NCBI GenBank assembly: GCA_039034015.1
Contig: JBCCBM010000017.1
Location: forward strand, 18,712-82,711
DNA from: Acuticoccus sp039034015
Lineage (GTDB): Bacteria > Pseudomonadota > Alphaproteobacteria > Rhizobiales > Amorphaceae
Reading direction: 5' to 3'
Length of the DNA: 64,000 nucleotides
The notes beneath the pieces were generated by a model. It saw only the letters and a list, made by a program, of their open reading frames with translations. It was not told where the DNA came from and made no database searches. Below, piece after piece: positions 25,844-34,465 of this stretch (its first letter is position 1; the number at the start of each line of letters is the position of its first letter). Both the position numbers and the translations under genes were made by a program.

Positions 25844-27158
25844 GAGTGACGATGAGGCCGGTGGGCTGATTGTCGGCAAGGGCAATGGTGCCGCCGTGCC
25901 GCGCCACGATTTGGCGGGTGATGGAAAGGCCGAGGCCAAAGCCTGTGTCGGCGCCGCGGGTGCGCGCCGCATCACCGCGCCAGAAGGGCTCCAGCGCCGC
26001 GAAGCGTTCATCCTCAGACAGGCCAGGGCCGTTGTCGGCAACGGAAAGGCTCACCGTGTCGTCCGTTGCGGTGAGCGTGAGGGTGGCGTGCGCCCCGTAG
26101 GTGACAGCGTTTTGGATGATGTTGGTGAGCGCGCGGCGGATGAGGGCGGGGTCAAGCGTGGCGGCCACCCGCGGCGGCCCGGTGAAGGTGATGGCGGCGC
26201 CCACATCGGTGAGATCGTCGCACACGGCCTGGGCAAGGGCTGAAACATCCACCGGCTGGCGGGCGAGCGTCGTCGTGCCATCGCGGATGAAGCTGAGCGC
26301 GGAGGCGACCATCACCTCCATCGCCCGCACGTCGGTGAGGAGGGCTGTGCGGTCGGGCGTGGGCCCCTCAAGGCGCAGGCGCATGCGGGTGAGCGGGGTG
26401 CGCAAGTCGTGGCTGATGGCGGCGAGCGTTGCGCTTTTGGCATCGATGAGGGATTTTAATCGCGCGCGCATGGCGTTGAAGGCGCGGGCTACGGTGCGCA
26501 CCTCCGCGGGGCCGCGCTCGGGCGCTGTCCCGGCCGATAGATCGCGCGAGAAGCGGTCCGCCGCCTCCGACAAGCGCTTTAACGGCGCGACCAGCGTGCC
26601 TGACGCCCAGATGGTGAACGCCATGATGGGGAGCGCGAGAAGCGTGAGCAGCAAAACAAACACAAAGATCGGGAAAAGGCGCGCCGGGGCCGACAGCGAT
26701 GGCGTGAAGATGAGGAAGGTCCCGTCCGACAGCGTTGTGGTGACGCCATAGTTCGCCATGGAAAGCGGGAAGGTTTTGTAGGTTTGATTGTCGACCACGC
26801 CGATGGGTTGGTTGTTGGCAAGCACCAAGAATTCGCGGATGGCGGCAAGATAAAACCGGCCGGGGGGCAACAGATCCGCCTCCGGAACGAGGGTGACAGC
26901 GGCGGCCTCGCGAAACCTTGGATCCCGTGTGAGGATGGCGTTGACGGCCGTGCGCTCGGCCGCGGGCGGCAGGCTTTTGAGCGCGGTTATGGCGGTGGTG
27001 AAGGGGGCCGTCACCTCCCGCGCGACGGCCCGGGGCGGGGAGACGCCGTCCCAAATGACGAATTGGACGAAGGCGAGCGCAAGGCCCGTGGAGAGGATTT
27101 GCGTGGTGGCAATGAGGGCGATGATCTGCCCGCGGATCGGAAGCCCGCGGCGCCTCAC
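25788..27158 (-). CDS. Sensor histidine kinase of the RND-pump-associated two-component system
   Basis: Membrane kinase of 456 residues. Helix 1 is IIALIATTQILSTGLALAFVQFVIW, a periplasmic loop of about 130 residues follows, then helix 2 (FVFVLLLTLLALPIMAFTIWA), HAMP, H-box AISHDLRTPLTRMRLRLE, N-box NIIQNAVTYG and G-boxes DNGPGL and FGLGLSI. All catalytic motifs are present. The GTG at 27158 overlaps the response-regulator stop (GTGA) and begins where similarity begins. Likely input is an envelope-active or hydrophobic compound, given convergence with the efflux pump. Confidence 0.9.
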   Translation of the reverse strand: MRRRGLPIRGQIIALIATTQILSTGLALAFVQFVIWDGVSPPRAVAREVTAPFTTAITALKSLPPAAERTAVNAILTRDPRFREAAAVTLVPEADLLPPGRFYLAAIREFLVLANNQPIGVVDNQTYKTFPLSMANYGVTTTLSDGTFLIFTPSLSAPARLFPIFVFVLLLTLLALPIMAFTIWASGTLVAPLKRLSEAADRFSRDLSAGTAPERGPAEVRTVARAFNAMRARLKSLIDAKSATLAAISHDLRTPLTRMRLRLEGPTPDRTALLTDVRAMEVMVASALSFIRDGTTTLARQPVDVSALAQAVCDDLTDVGAAITFTGPPRVAATLDPALIRRALTNIIQNAVTYGAHATLTLTATDDTVSLSVADNGPGLSEDERFAALEPFWRGDAARTRGADTGFGLGLSITRQIVARHGGTIALADNQPTGLIVTLTLPRAPQNADPASPPSA

Positions 27159-27871
27159 CGCCGTTCCACCTCGGGGGTGAACATATAGCCGCCCAGGCGC
27201 ACGGTTTTGACGTAAAGCGGGGCGCGGGGGTCGTGCTCGATCTTGCGGCGAATGCGGCTGATGAGGGTGTCGATGCTGCGGTCGAAGGCGGCGGCCGCGC
27301 CCGTTCCTTGGGTGAGGTCGAGGAGTTGGTCGCGCGTGAGGACCCGGCGCGGGTGGGTGCACAGCGCCTGGAGAAGGCTGAACTCGGCGCCCGTGAGCGT
27401 GACGTTGACGCCGGCCGGGTCGGTGAGTTCGCGCCGGTGGGGGGTAAGGGTCCACCCGTCGAAGGTGAGGGTGGTCGTGTCGTGCGCGGTGCCGGCGTTG
27501 GCGTCGAACCGGCGCAGGACCGCGCGGATCCTGGCCAAAAGTTCGCGCAGGCTGAAGGGTTTGGCGACATAATCGTCGGCGCCGATTTCAAGGCCCACCA
27601 CGCGGTCCGCCTCCTCTCCCGCGGCGGTCAGCATGATGAGGGGGAGCATCGTGTCCTGGCGCAGGCGCCGCGCGATGGAAAGGCCGCTTTCGCCGGGCAA
27701 CATGAGGTCCAGGAGGACGATATCAGGCAGACTTGCGCCAAGCGCACGGTCAAGCCCCGGCCCATCGCGCGCGATGGTCACGCGAAAGCCGTTGGCCTCC
27801 AGATAGTCGGCGACAAGGCCGGCGATCTCGGCGTCATCCTCGACGATGAGGGCTTTCGTCGGCGCGCGCAT
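27155..27871 (-). CDS. OmpR-family response regulator of the RND-pump-associated system
   Basis: Regulator of 238 residues. Receiver: acidic pair at 12-13 (VEDD), phosphoacceptor D55 in VLLDLMLPGESG, and the Lys of YVAKPF. C-terminal winged helix ends TLISRIRRKIEHDP...TVRLGGYMFTPE. The ATG at 27871 is preferred over an upstream TTG at 27889. It is first in the operon with the kinase downstream. Its promoter region runs into the 40-bp tandem repeat array. Confidence 0.92.
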   Translation of the reverse strand: MRAPTKALIVEDDAEIAGLVADYLEANGFRVTIARDGPGLDRALGASLPDIVLLDLMLPGESGLSIARRLRQDTMLPLIMLTAAGEEADRVVGLEIGADDYVAKPFSLRELLARIRAVLRRFDANAGTAHDTTTLTFDGWTLTPHRRELTDPAGVNVTLTGAEFSLLQALCTHPRRVLTRDQLLDLTQGTGAAAAFDRSIDTLISRIRRKIEHDPRAPLYVKTVRLGGYMFTPEVERR

Positions 27872-27930
27872 TTTGCGACCAAGCGCCAATTTTGGGGCCC
27901 TGTCACGCGCTGATTTGTGTCGGATTTTGT

Positions 27931-28107
27931 CTCGCGCTTCGCGGGGTTTTTTTCTGCGCTACCGCCCTTCGGGCTGCTTGAGCGCGGTTTTTTCTGCGCG
28001 ACCGCCCGTTGGGCTGCTTAAGCGCGGTTTTTTCTGCGCTAGCGCCCGTTGGGCTGCTTAAGCGCGGTTTTTTCTGCTCCACCGCCCGTTGGGCTGCTTG
28101 AGCGCGG
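27931..28107 (+). repeat. Array of 40-bp terminator-like tandem repeats (copy A)
   Basis: Units begin at 27961, 28001, 28041 and 28081, exactly 40 bp apart; the last is partial and a degenerate remnant lies at 27931-27960. Each full unit contains ACCGCCC-three bases-GGGC, a GCTTRAGC element (a perfect palindrome in two units), GCGG and then six T and CTGCG. Each could form a hairpin followed by a T-run, giving a multi-copy terminator for rightward transcription. Together with its flanks it fills the 317-bp gap between the response regulator and the next gene. Reading frames inside it are by-products of the repeat. Confidence 0.88.
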
Positions 28108-28188
28108 ACAAATGGGCGCGATCCGGCCAACTTGCTGAAACATCTCGCGCCCATGGGTTTGCCACGAACTCAGATGGGGATTGGTGTG

Positions 28189-28512
28189 ATGCGCGTTTTG
28201 GTTTTGGTGATGGGGCTTTTGGTGGCGGCTGCAGGCGCACAGGCGGATGTGGCAGCGCGGGTGGCCGATGGCGCGGCGTGGGACATGACGGGGCAAAACG
28301 GGCGGTCGGGCACGCTCACCCTCAAAGGCGATGGGACGGGGACGATGCGCGCCGGCCCCTTTTCACTCGCAACCGACTGGTGGGGGCAAGGGGCCAACGG
28401 GCTTTGCCTCAAAAACCGGATGATGGGCACGCGCTGCGTGACGCTTCGGCCCGGTGCCGGCGGCTATGACGGGGTTGCCGATGGGGCAACGGTCCTGCGG
28501 TTGCGCCGCTGA
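28189..28512 (+). CDS. Small secreted protein, unknown function
   Basis: Protein of 107 residues. The ATG at 28189 starts a clean signal peptide (MRVLVLVMGLLVAAAGAQA). The mature part has Gly-rich beta-like segments: GTLTLKGDGTGTMRAGPFSL, then TDWWGQGANGLCLKN and TRCVTLRPG. Two cysteines could form a disulfide. It resembles small periplasmic proteins that may bind a ligand or act as inhibitors, but I do not recognise a family. It lies alone between the repeat array and the TRAP operon. Confidence 0.65.
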   Translation: MRVLVLVMGLLVAAAGAQADVAARVADGAAWDMTGQNGRSGTLTLKGDGTGTMRAGPFSLATDWWGQGANGLCLKNRMMGTRCVTLRPGAGGYDGVADGATVLRLRR

Positions 28513-28605
28513 GCGCGGCGCGTGACCATGCAGTCTGTTGCAGTGTCCCGGCGGCCTTGCGTATAGGAGATCACAAGAAAACAAACACACGTGAGGGAGA
28601 ACGCC

Positions 28606-29592
28606 ATGCGTTCATGGGTCAACGGGGTTTTGGGAACGGTGGCCGCGGCCGCTTTGGCGACCACCGCGCAGGCGACCGACCTTCGCCTCTCCCACCAATG
28701 GTCCACCAAGGATGTGCGCCACAAGGTGGCCGAGATTGTCGCGGCGGAGGTGGCCGCGGCGGATGTGGGCCTCGAGATCAAGATTTTCCCGTCAAAGTCG
28801 CTGTTTAAGCCGCGGGAGCAGTATCGCCCGCTGAGCCGCGGCCAGCTCGATATGACGGTCTTCCCGCTCAGCTATGCGGGCGGTCAGCAGCCCTCCTTCA
28901 ACCTCACCCTGATGCCGGGCCTTGTGAAAAACCATGACCATGCGGCGCGTTTGGCGCAGTCGCCCTTCATGGAAGCGCTCGAGGCTAAGATGGCCGAAGA
29001 TGATGTGATGGTCCTGGTCCACGGTTATTTGGCCGGCGGCTTTGTGGGCAAGGAAAAGTGCATCACCAAGCCGGAGGATGTGGAAGGCCTTCAGACCCGC
29101 GCGGCCGGAAAGTCGTTTGAGCAGATGTTGGTGGGCGCCGGCGCGTCGATCGCGTCGATGGCCTCGTCTGAGATCTATAGCGCGCTCCAAACCGGGGTTT
29201 TGGATGCGGCGAACACGTCGTCCGCCTCGTTCGTGTCGTACCGGATTTTTGAGCAGGTGGCCTGTTACACGCCAGCATCCGACGTTGCCCTGTGGTTCCT
29301 TTATCAGCCGCTGTTGATGAACAAGTCCACCTTTGAGGGGCTTTCTGCCGAGCAACAGGATGCGCTGATGGCGGGTGCCGCCAAAGCGCAAGCCTACTAT
29401 CAAGACGAGGCGAAGAAGCAAGATGCCGCCTCTGTGGCTGTCTTTGAGGAAGCGGGCGTTGAAATCGCGCAGATGAGCGATGAAGACTTTGCCGCATGGC
29501 AGGCGCTGGCGAAGGAAACATCGTACAAAGCGTTTGTGGAAAGCGTGCCCGACGGGCAAGCGCTCCTCGACATGGCGCTTTCGGTCGAGTGA
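28606..29592 (+). CDS. dctP: TRAP transporter periplasmic binding protein (DctP family)
   Basis: Solute receptor of 328 residues for a TRAP carboxylate transporter. The signal peptide ends near TTAQA. The mature region has LRLSHQWSTKDVRHKVAEIVAAEV, the family arginine in GLQTRAAGKSFEQML and the ligand-site helix SSEIYSALQTGVLDAANTSS. The usual Asp-Gly ending that motif is Asp-Ala here, and the usual Pro in the GAxP element is Ser. Start ATG 28606 follows GAGGGAG; the upstream GTG at 28591 is not needed. It is first of the dctPQM operon. Likely ligand: a small organic acid. Confidence 0.9.
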   Translation: MRSWVNGVLGTVAAAALATTAQATDLRLSHQWSTKDVRHKVAEIVAAEVAAADVGLEIKIFPSKSLFKPREQYRPLSRGQLDMTVFPLSYAGGQQPSFNLTLMPGLVKNHDHAARLAQSPFMEALEAKMAEDDVMVLVHGYLAGGFVGKEKCITKPEDVEGLQTRAAGKSFEQMLVGAGASIASMASSEIYSALQTGVLDAANTSSASFVSYRIFEQVACYTPASDVALWFLYQPLLMNKSTFEGLSAEQQDALMAGAAKAQAYYQDEAKKQDAASVAVFEEAGVEIAQMSDEDFAAWQALAKETSYKAFVESVPDGQALLDMALSVE

Positions 29593-29599
29593 TGCACGG

Positions 29600-29632
29600 G
29601 CGCCGGCGCGGCCGTTGACGCTGCGCCGGCGC
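29600..29632 (+). repeat. GC-rich intercistronic hairpin between dctP and dctQ
   Basis: GCGCCGGCGC occurs at 29600-29609 and again at 29623-29632. Each copy is self-palindromic, and together they form a ten-pair stem with a 13-base loop. There is no T-run. Such structures after binding-protein genes protect the upstream message from 3' decay and raise receptor levels. Confidence 0.55.
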
Positions 29633-29670
29633 AGTTGTCGCAAAGATCTGCCCAAAACGGAGACGCTGCG

Positions 29671-30189
29671 ATGGGTTCGCCAGGCCGGCCGGGCGCGAGC
29701 GCGCACTTTCAACGCGTTGTCGGTTGGATGTCAGAGGTCTCCGGCTGGATTGCGGCAGCGATGATCCTGGGCGCCGTCATCCTCACCTGCCAGATGATCT
29801 TTGTGCGGTTTGTCCTCAACGCGTCGACGGTCTGGCAGACCGAGGTTGTGGTTTACTTGATGGTCGGCGCGACGTTGCTTGGCCTTGCGTTCGTGCAAAA
29901 GCACAAAGGGCACGTGAACGTCGACCTTTTGCCCCTGTGGCTGCCACCGCGACAGGCCCGATGGCTCGCGCTCGGCACCCAGGTTTGCGCGCTTCTCGTG
30001 ATCGCGCTTTGCCTCTTTTATGGGTTTGAGTTTTGGCACCTTGCCCAATCCCGCGGGTGGACGTCTGACACGGTGACGGCGGTGCCCCTGTGGATCCCTT
30101 ATCTGGCGCTGCCGGTTGGCCTCGCGCTCCTCTTTCTCCAGCTTTTGGCCGACTTTGTGGCGACCGCCACCGGCGATGAGGCGCGCTGA
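29671..30189 (+). CDS. dctQ: TRAP transporter small membrane subunit (DctQ family)
   Basis: Membrane protein of 172 residues with four helices. Family marks: WIAAAMILGAVILTCQMIFVRFVLNASTVWQTEVVVYLMVGATLLG, then KHKGHVNVDLLPLWL. It bridges the binding protein and the large permease in sodium-driven carboxylate uptake. The ATG at 29671 has GGAGA upstream. Its stop overlaps the dctM start by one base (TGATG). Confidence 0.9.
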   Translation: MGSPGRPGASAHFQRVVGWMSEVSGWIAAAMILGAVILTCQMIFVRFVLNASTVWQTEVVVYLMVGATLLGLAFVQKHKGHVNVDLLPLWLPPRQARWLALGTQVCALLVIALCLFYGFEFWHLAQSRGWTSDTVTAVPLWIPYLALPVGLALLFLQLLADFVATATGDEAR

Positions 30190-31508
30190 TGGATCCGTTG
30201 ATGCTTGGCGCGATCATCGGGATCGTGACCATTCTTGTGCTGATTTCAGGGATCTCCGTCGCGATCGGCCTCCTTCTGGTATCGGCGATCTTCCTCCTGA
30301 TTTTCGACGGTGTGCGCTCGCTGGAGCTGATCCCGGAAGTTCTCTTCGGCAAGCTTGACAGTTTTGCGCTGTTGTCGATCCCGATGTTTATCATCATGGG
30401 CGCATCGATCGCCTCCACCCGGGCGGGGGCGGACCTCTATGAGGCGCTTGAGCGGTGGCTGACCCGTGTGCCGGGCGGGCTGGTGATTTCCAACCTTGGG
30501 GCTTGCGCGCTGTTTGCCGCAATGTCCGGCTCCAGCCCTGCCACGTGCGCGGCCATCGGCAAGATGGGCATCCCCGAGATGCGCAAGCGCGGCTACCCGG
30601 ATGAAATCGCCACAGGCTCCATCGCCGCCGGCGGCACGCTCGGCATCCTCATCCCCCCCTCGATCACGATGATTGTTTATGGAATTGCCACCGAAACCTC
30701 GATCGGGCGCCTCTTTTTGGCCGGCGTCATCCCGGGGTTGCTGCTGGTGGGGCTTTTCATGGCGTGGTCGATCTACGCCACCTGGGCCTCCGGCAACCGC
30801 AATACCTTGATGAAGGTGACTTATACATGGCGCCAGCGGCTTGAAATCATGCCGCGGGTGCTGCCCTTCATCGCGATCATCTTGGGCGTGCTTTACGCGC
30901 TTTATGGCGGCGTTGCGACACCATCGGAAACGGCGGCTGTGGGCGCGCTGCTGTGCCTGCTGGTGGCGATGATTGTCTACAAGCTCGTCAGCCCCGCAGC
31001 GTTCTGGGCGGTCCTGCGCGACAGCACCAAAGAAAGCGTGATGATCTTGTTCATTATCGCGGCGGCGGGCGTCTTTTCGTACATGTTGTCGAGCCTTTTC
31101 ATCACCCAATCCATCGCCGCTTGGATCAGCGAGCTTGAGGTGAACCGCTGGGTTTTGATGGCGGCCATCAATGTCTTCCTGATTGTGGCGGGGTTCTTCC
31201 TCCCGCCTGTCGCTGTGATCTTGATGACGGCGCCGATCTTGTTGCCGGTCATCACCGGGGCAGGGTTTGACCCGATTTGGTTTGCCGTTGTCCTCACCAT
31301 CAACATGGAGATTGGGCTCATCTCACCGCCCGTCGGCCTCAACCTTTACGTCATCAACGGGATCGCGCCGGATATTTCACTGCGCACCATCTTGGTTGGG
31401 TCGTTGCCGTTTGTGGCCTGTATGGTGATTGCAATCATCTTGCTTTGTTTGATGCCGGGCCTTGCCACATGGCTGCCCAACGCGCTGATGGGCCCGGCGC
31501 TCGGCTAA
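30189..31508 (+). CDS. dctM: TRAP transporter large permease (DctM family)
   Basis: Permease of 439 residues with about 12 helices. Characteristic segments: LDSFALLSIPMFIIMGASIA, AAMSGSSPATCAAIGKMGIPEM, AAGGTLGILIPPSITMIVYG and the C-terminal TINMEIGLISPPVGLNLYVINGIA. These are intact and typical of a functional DctM subunit. It ends the dctPQM operon; no regulator or catabolic enzyme lies immediately next to it, so the substrate is unknown. Confidence 0.94.
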   Translation: MDPLMLGAIIGIVTILVLISGISVAIGLLLVSAIFLLIFDGVRSLELIPEVLFGKLDSFALLSIPMFIIMGASIASTRAGADLYEALERWLTRVPGGLVISNLGACALFAAMSGSSPATCAAIGKMGIPEMRKRGYPDEIATGSIAAGGTLGILIPPSITMIVYGIATETSIGRLFLAGVIPGLLLVGLFMAWSIYATWASGNRNTLMKVTYTWRQRLEIMPRVLPFIAIILGVLYALYGGVATPSETAAVGALLCLLVAMIVYKLVSPAAFWAVLRDSTKESVMILFIIAAAGVFSYMLSSLFITQSIAAWISELEVNRWVLMAAINVFLIVAGFFLPPVAVILMTAPILLPVITGAGFDPIWFAVVLTINMEIGLISPPVGLNLYVINGIAPDISLRTILVGSLPFVACMVIAIILLCLMPGLATWLPNALMGPALG

Positions 31509-31571
31509 ACATCCGGGCCGCCCGCGCAAGTGTCGCCCGCCAAGGCTTGAGGGGGCGAAAAGGGGGCGGCG

Positions 31572-31961
31572 ATGGACGAGCCGGTTTTGCATGGCGCCAC
31601 GATTGTCCCGGTGCGCGATGTTGCGCGCTCCATGCGCTTTTATGTGGAGGTGCTGGGGTTTTCGGTCGATTTCATGCGAGATGATGGCGGTTTTGCAATT
31701 GTGCGCCGCGGCCCGGTGGGCGTCCAACTCACCCAGACCGATGACATCGGCGCGCTGGAGGCGACCGCCAACAACATCGCCATCTACATCACCGTGCGCA
31801 ATCTTGACGCGTTCTACACAGCGCTGGCGCCAAACCTTGCGAGCCTCCCCGAAGGCCGCCTCAGACCACCCTTCAATCAGCCCTATGGCATGCGCGAGTT
31901 TCACGTAAAATGCCCGGACGGGTGCCTCTTGTTTTTCGCCAGCGATGGGAAGGCCGCGTGA
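31572..31961 (+). CDS. VOC-superfamily (glyoxalase/bleomycin resistance-like) protein
   Basis: Protein of 129 residues with the beta-alpha-beta-beta-beta pattern of the VOC fold (ATIVPVRDVARSMRFYVEVLGFSV; REFHVKCPDGCLLFFA at the end). The metal-binding candidates are His near residue 7 and Glu in REFHV. Members include glyoxalases, dioxygenases and drug-binding proteins. AAGGGGG precedes the ATG, and the gene lies 63 bp after dctM, so it might be expressed from the TRAP operon. The substrate is not known. Confidence 0.82.
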   Translation: MDEPVLHGATIVPVRDVARSMRFYVEVLGFSVDFMRDDGGFAIVRRGPVGVQLTQTDDIGALEATANNIAIYITVRNLDAFYTALAPNLASLPEGRLRPPFNQPYGMREFHVKCPDGCLLFFASDGKAA

Positions 31962-32019
31962 CGCCGGCCCATCGTCCTTGCGTTGCACCCGGTCCAAAAG
32001 GCTCTAAATCCAATGTGTC

Positions 32020-32057
32020 GAGCATCTTGCCTGCGCCCAAATGGGCGCAGGATGCTC
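32020..32057. terminator. Bidirectional hairpin between convergent VOC and MFS genes
   Basis: Arms GAGCATC (32020-32026) and GATGCTC (32051-32057) enclose CTGCGCCC-AAAT-GGGCGCAG, giving 15 base pairs with a small asymmetric bulge. It covers the MFS stop codon and lies 58 bp after the VOC stop. No T-run is present. It shares the GAGCATC arm with the hairpin at 48861 and may belong to a dispersed palindrome family. Confidence 0.6.
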
Positions 32058-33280
32058 TAACGCCCGGGCGGGTGCGGCGGCCAAGGCAAACGCCAGAACG
32101 CAAGGGTTCCGGCCGCGAGCATCACAGCGACTGACAGCAAGGCCGCGCGCGAGGGGTCGCCGGCAGCGTGCCCAACGGTTGCCGCCACACCGCTCAGCCA
32201 CTGCATGATCGCAACCCCCAAAAAGAGCGCCATCGTGAAGACGCTGAGCGCGCGCCCGGCCATGTGCGCGGGGTAGGCGGACCGAACATCGGCATATTGG
32301 AGAACGATATAGCCACCGGAGAGGCCGATCAGGATCGCGAGGGTAACATCCGACACCGCGCCGCCGCCCAGCGCCAGCAACCCGAACTGAACCACGTAGG
32401 CCGCACTGCAAAGGAGGATCACGGTGCGCCGCTTTTGCGGCCCCGGATCGAGCCGTCCGAAAAGGTAGGGCCCGATGATGACGGCCAGTGAGATGGCAAA
32501 CGCCGCGTGGCCCACCTCAATGACGGAAAAGCCGTGGCGCTCAATCAGGAGCGGACCGATCCAGAGGCCGCGCAGGGCGAGGAAGGCCGCGTAGCTCACC
32601 GCCGCGAGGCAACAAATGCCGGCTGTGTGGGGCTGCGCAAGTACGGTCCCCAGGCCGCGCACCATGACCCAGAGGCCCGCCCCATCGCGCAGCGCGGTCG
32701 GCCCCGTGTCGACCCAGCGGAAGACCGCAAGCCAGGCGCCGGCGGCCATGATCCCAAGGGCCCAAAACCCGGTGCGCCACGATCCTGTCTCCATCAGCCA
32801 GGCGAGCGGCGTCCCGGTGATCAACATGCCAACGCCGCCTACCGCGAGGACGACGCCGGAGAGCGCGGCAAACCGGTTCGCCGGATATCGCGCGGAGACA
32901 AACACCATGGCGGCGAGGAGGGCAGGCGCGCATCCAGCGCCGATCAAGCCCTGCCCGACCATCAGAACGTCAAGCCGGGTTGCCAGCGCACAGACCGCGC
33001 TGCCGATCACCGCCAGCGTGAAGGCGGCAAGGACCGTGCGCCGGGGCCCGTACCGGTCGAGCGCGACCCCCACCGCGGGCTGGGCAAGCGCAAAGGCGAC
33101 GTGAAACGCGCCGGCCACCAGACCGAGCGCTTGCGGGGACGCGCCAAGGTCCCGCGCAAGGGGGTCTGCCGCAATCGCCATGACGGTGCGAAAGGCGTGG
33201 CTGAGGATGAAGACCGAAACGAGCGCGGTCAGCATGAGGGTGAGGCGCGCGCGCCCGTGCGCTGGGGCGGGATCGGTCAC
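32057..33280 (-). CDS. Major facilitator superfamily transporter
   Basis: Protein of 407 residues with 12 helices. The loop motif DRYGPRRTVLAAFTLAVIG after helix 2 is the classic MFS motif A; ISHAF-like and GGVGMLITGTPLAWLME segments fit a nitrate/cyanate-like or general metabolite transporter branch. The start is GTG at 33280. It lies 69 bp downstream of the PEP-mutase-like gene on the same strand and could be its partner in a two-gene operon. The substrate cannot be inferred. Confidence 0.87.
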   Translation of the reverse strand: MTDPAPAHGRARLTLMLTALVSVFILSHAFRTVMAIAADPLARDLGASPQALGLVAGAFHVAFALAQPAVGVALDRYGPRRTVLAAFTLAVIGSAVCALATRLDVLMVGQGLIGAGCAPALLAAMVFVSARYPANRFAALSGVVLAVGGVGMLITGTPLAWLMETGSWRTGFWALGIMAAGAWLAVFRWVDTGPTALRDGAGLWVMVRGLGTVLAQPHTAGICCLAAVSYAAFLALRGLWIGPLLIERHGFSVIEVGHAAFAISLAVIIGPYLFGRLDPGPQKRRTVILLCSAAYVVQFGLLALGGGAVSDVTLAILIGLSGGYIVLQYADVRSAYPAHMAGRALSVFTMALFLGVAIMQWLSGVAATVGHAAGDPSRAALLSVAVMLAAGTLAFWRLPWPPHPPGR

Positions 33281-33349
33281 GGCGGCGATGCCTGGCGTGC
33301 GCCCCCGCGCGATCGCGGCGGACCCGCGGGCAGGCGTTTTTCGGTCACA

Positions 33350-34165
33350 TCATCGCATCAGCTGGTGAAGGGTGCGGCTGGGCATTGCGCCGTCGGTCCA
33401 GCCGAAGGTGCCGAGGGCGAAAAGCTCATCGGCGGCGGCCTGCAGCCGGCCGGCGACGGCACTGTAAAGCCGGGAGCCGACGCTCACCCGGCGCACGCCC
33501 CGTGCGGCAAGGTCGGCAATTGTCCCCTCATTGCCGATGCCGGCAAGCACATTGACCGGCAATCCCACGTGGCGCACCACCCGCTCCACGTCAGCAAGGG
33601 TCATGAGGGCGGGCGCGTACAGCAAGTCTGCGCCGGCCTCTTCGTAGAGCGAGAGCCTTGCCAAGATCTCATCAAGGTCGCAGGCGCCGGCGAGGAGACC
33701 ATCCGCGCGCGCACAAAGGACAAAGGGGCGGCCGAGCCCCCGGGCGGCTTCCACGGCGGCGATGATCCGCTCTTTGGCGAGCGCGCGGTCATAGAGCGGC
33801 GCGGCGCGGTCGCCCGTCGTGTCTTCGATGGAGCCGCCCGCAAGCCCCGCCGCACCGGCAAGGCGGATTGTCTGCGCCACCGCATCAGGGTCGGTGCCAA
33901 ACCCGTTGAAGAGGTCGGCCGACACGGGAATGTCGACCGCGGCCGCGATGGCGCGCGCGTTTTCCAAGACCGCCTCGCGCGATGGTGCGCCATCCTTCTG
34001 GCCGGCCGCCCACGCATAGCCGGCGCTTGTGGTGCCAAGGGCCGAAAACCCCGCCGCTTCGAGGATCCGCGCCGAGCCCGCGTCCCACGCGTTGGGCATG
34101 GCGAAACACCCGTTCGTGTGGAGCGCTGCAAACCGCTCGGCCTTCTGCGCAAGGGTTGACGTCAT
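33350..34165 (-). CDS. Isocitrate lyase / PEP mutase-superfamily protein
   Basis: TIM-barrel protein of 271 residues. Family signatures: NAWDAGSARILEAAGFSALGTTSAGYAWA, PVSADLFNGFG (metal-binding Asp), GGSIEDTTGD and LCARADG. The lyase KKCGH loop is absent, so it is not isocitrate lyase. It belongs to the broad group of oxaloacetate decarboxylase-like, 2-methylisocitrate lyase-like or phosphonomutase-like enzymes whose substrates are mostly unassigned. ATG at 34165; divergent from the YcaQ-like gene and followed by the MFS gene. Confidence 0.88.
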   Translation of the reverse strand: MTSTLAQKAERFAALHTNGCFAMPNAWDAGSARILEAAGFSALGTTSAGYAWAAGQKDGAPSREAVLENARAIAAAVDIPVSADLFNGFGTDPDAVAQTIRLAGAAGLAGGSIEDTTGDRAAPLYDRALAKERIIAAVEAARGLGRPFVLCARADGLLAGACDLDEILARLSLYEEAGADLLYAPALMTLADVERVVRHVGLPVNVLAGIGNEGTIADLAARGVRRVSVGSRLYSAVAGRLQAAADELFALGTFGWTDGAMPSRTLHQLMR

Positions 34166-34465
34166 GTGGGCCTCTCCCCCTCATCGGGCTTTGTTGCGGT
34201 GACGCTATGCGCCGCAAACGCCGCGCCCGCAACGATGGCAAACACGTCGCGTTGCCCTGCCGCTGTCGATTGAGTTCGGCGTGCGGCGCCCATAGGTTCG
34301 CGCCATGAGCGCGCGCACCGCAACCTGCCCTGGCGCTGCCGGTCTGGCCGCGGTTTGCCCCTGTGGCCGACGCCGGGCCACCCGGACCCGCGACACCGTC
34401 GTCCGCCGCCCCGTCCCATGCGCCGACGCCCGTGCGGCCCCGCCGCTTTGCCGAACGGGGGCTTG
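34166..34465. other. Divergent intergenic region, no further gene recognised
   Basis: 300 bp between the PEP-mutase-like gene and the YcaQ-like gene. Open frames exist on both strands but have no recognisable protein features or ribosome sites. The region presumably holds two promoters; none could be pinned down by eye. Confidence 0.4.

Noticed and set aside
27961..28107. CRISPR-like regular repeats
   Set aside because: Units follow each other every 40 bp with no unique spacers; each unit holds a hairpin and T-run; no cas genes nearby.
27846..28154. Short frames on both strands with repeated QPNGR- or RPPVGLLKR-like units
   Set aside because: They only translate the 40-bp repeat array, whose 40-bp period is not a multiple of three, so frames shift at each unit.
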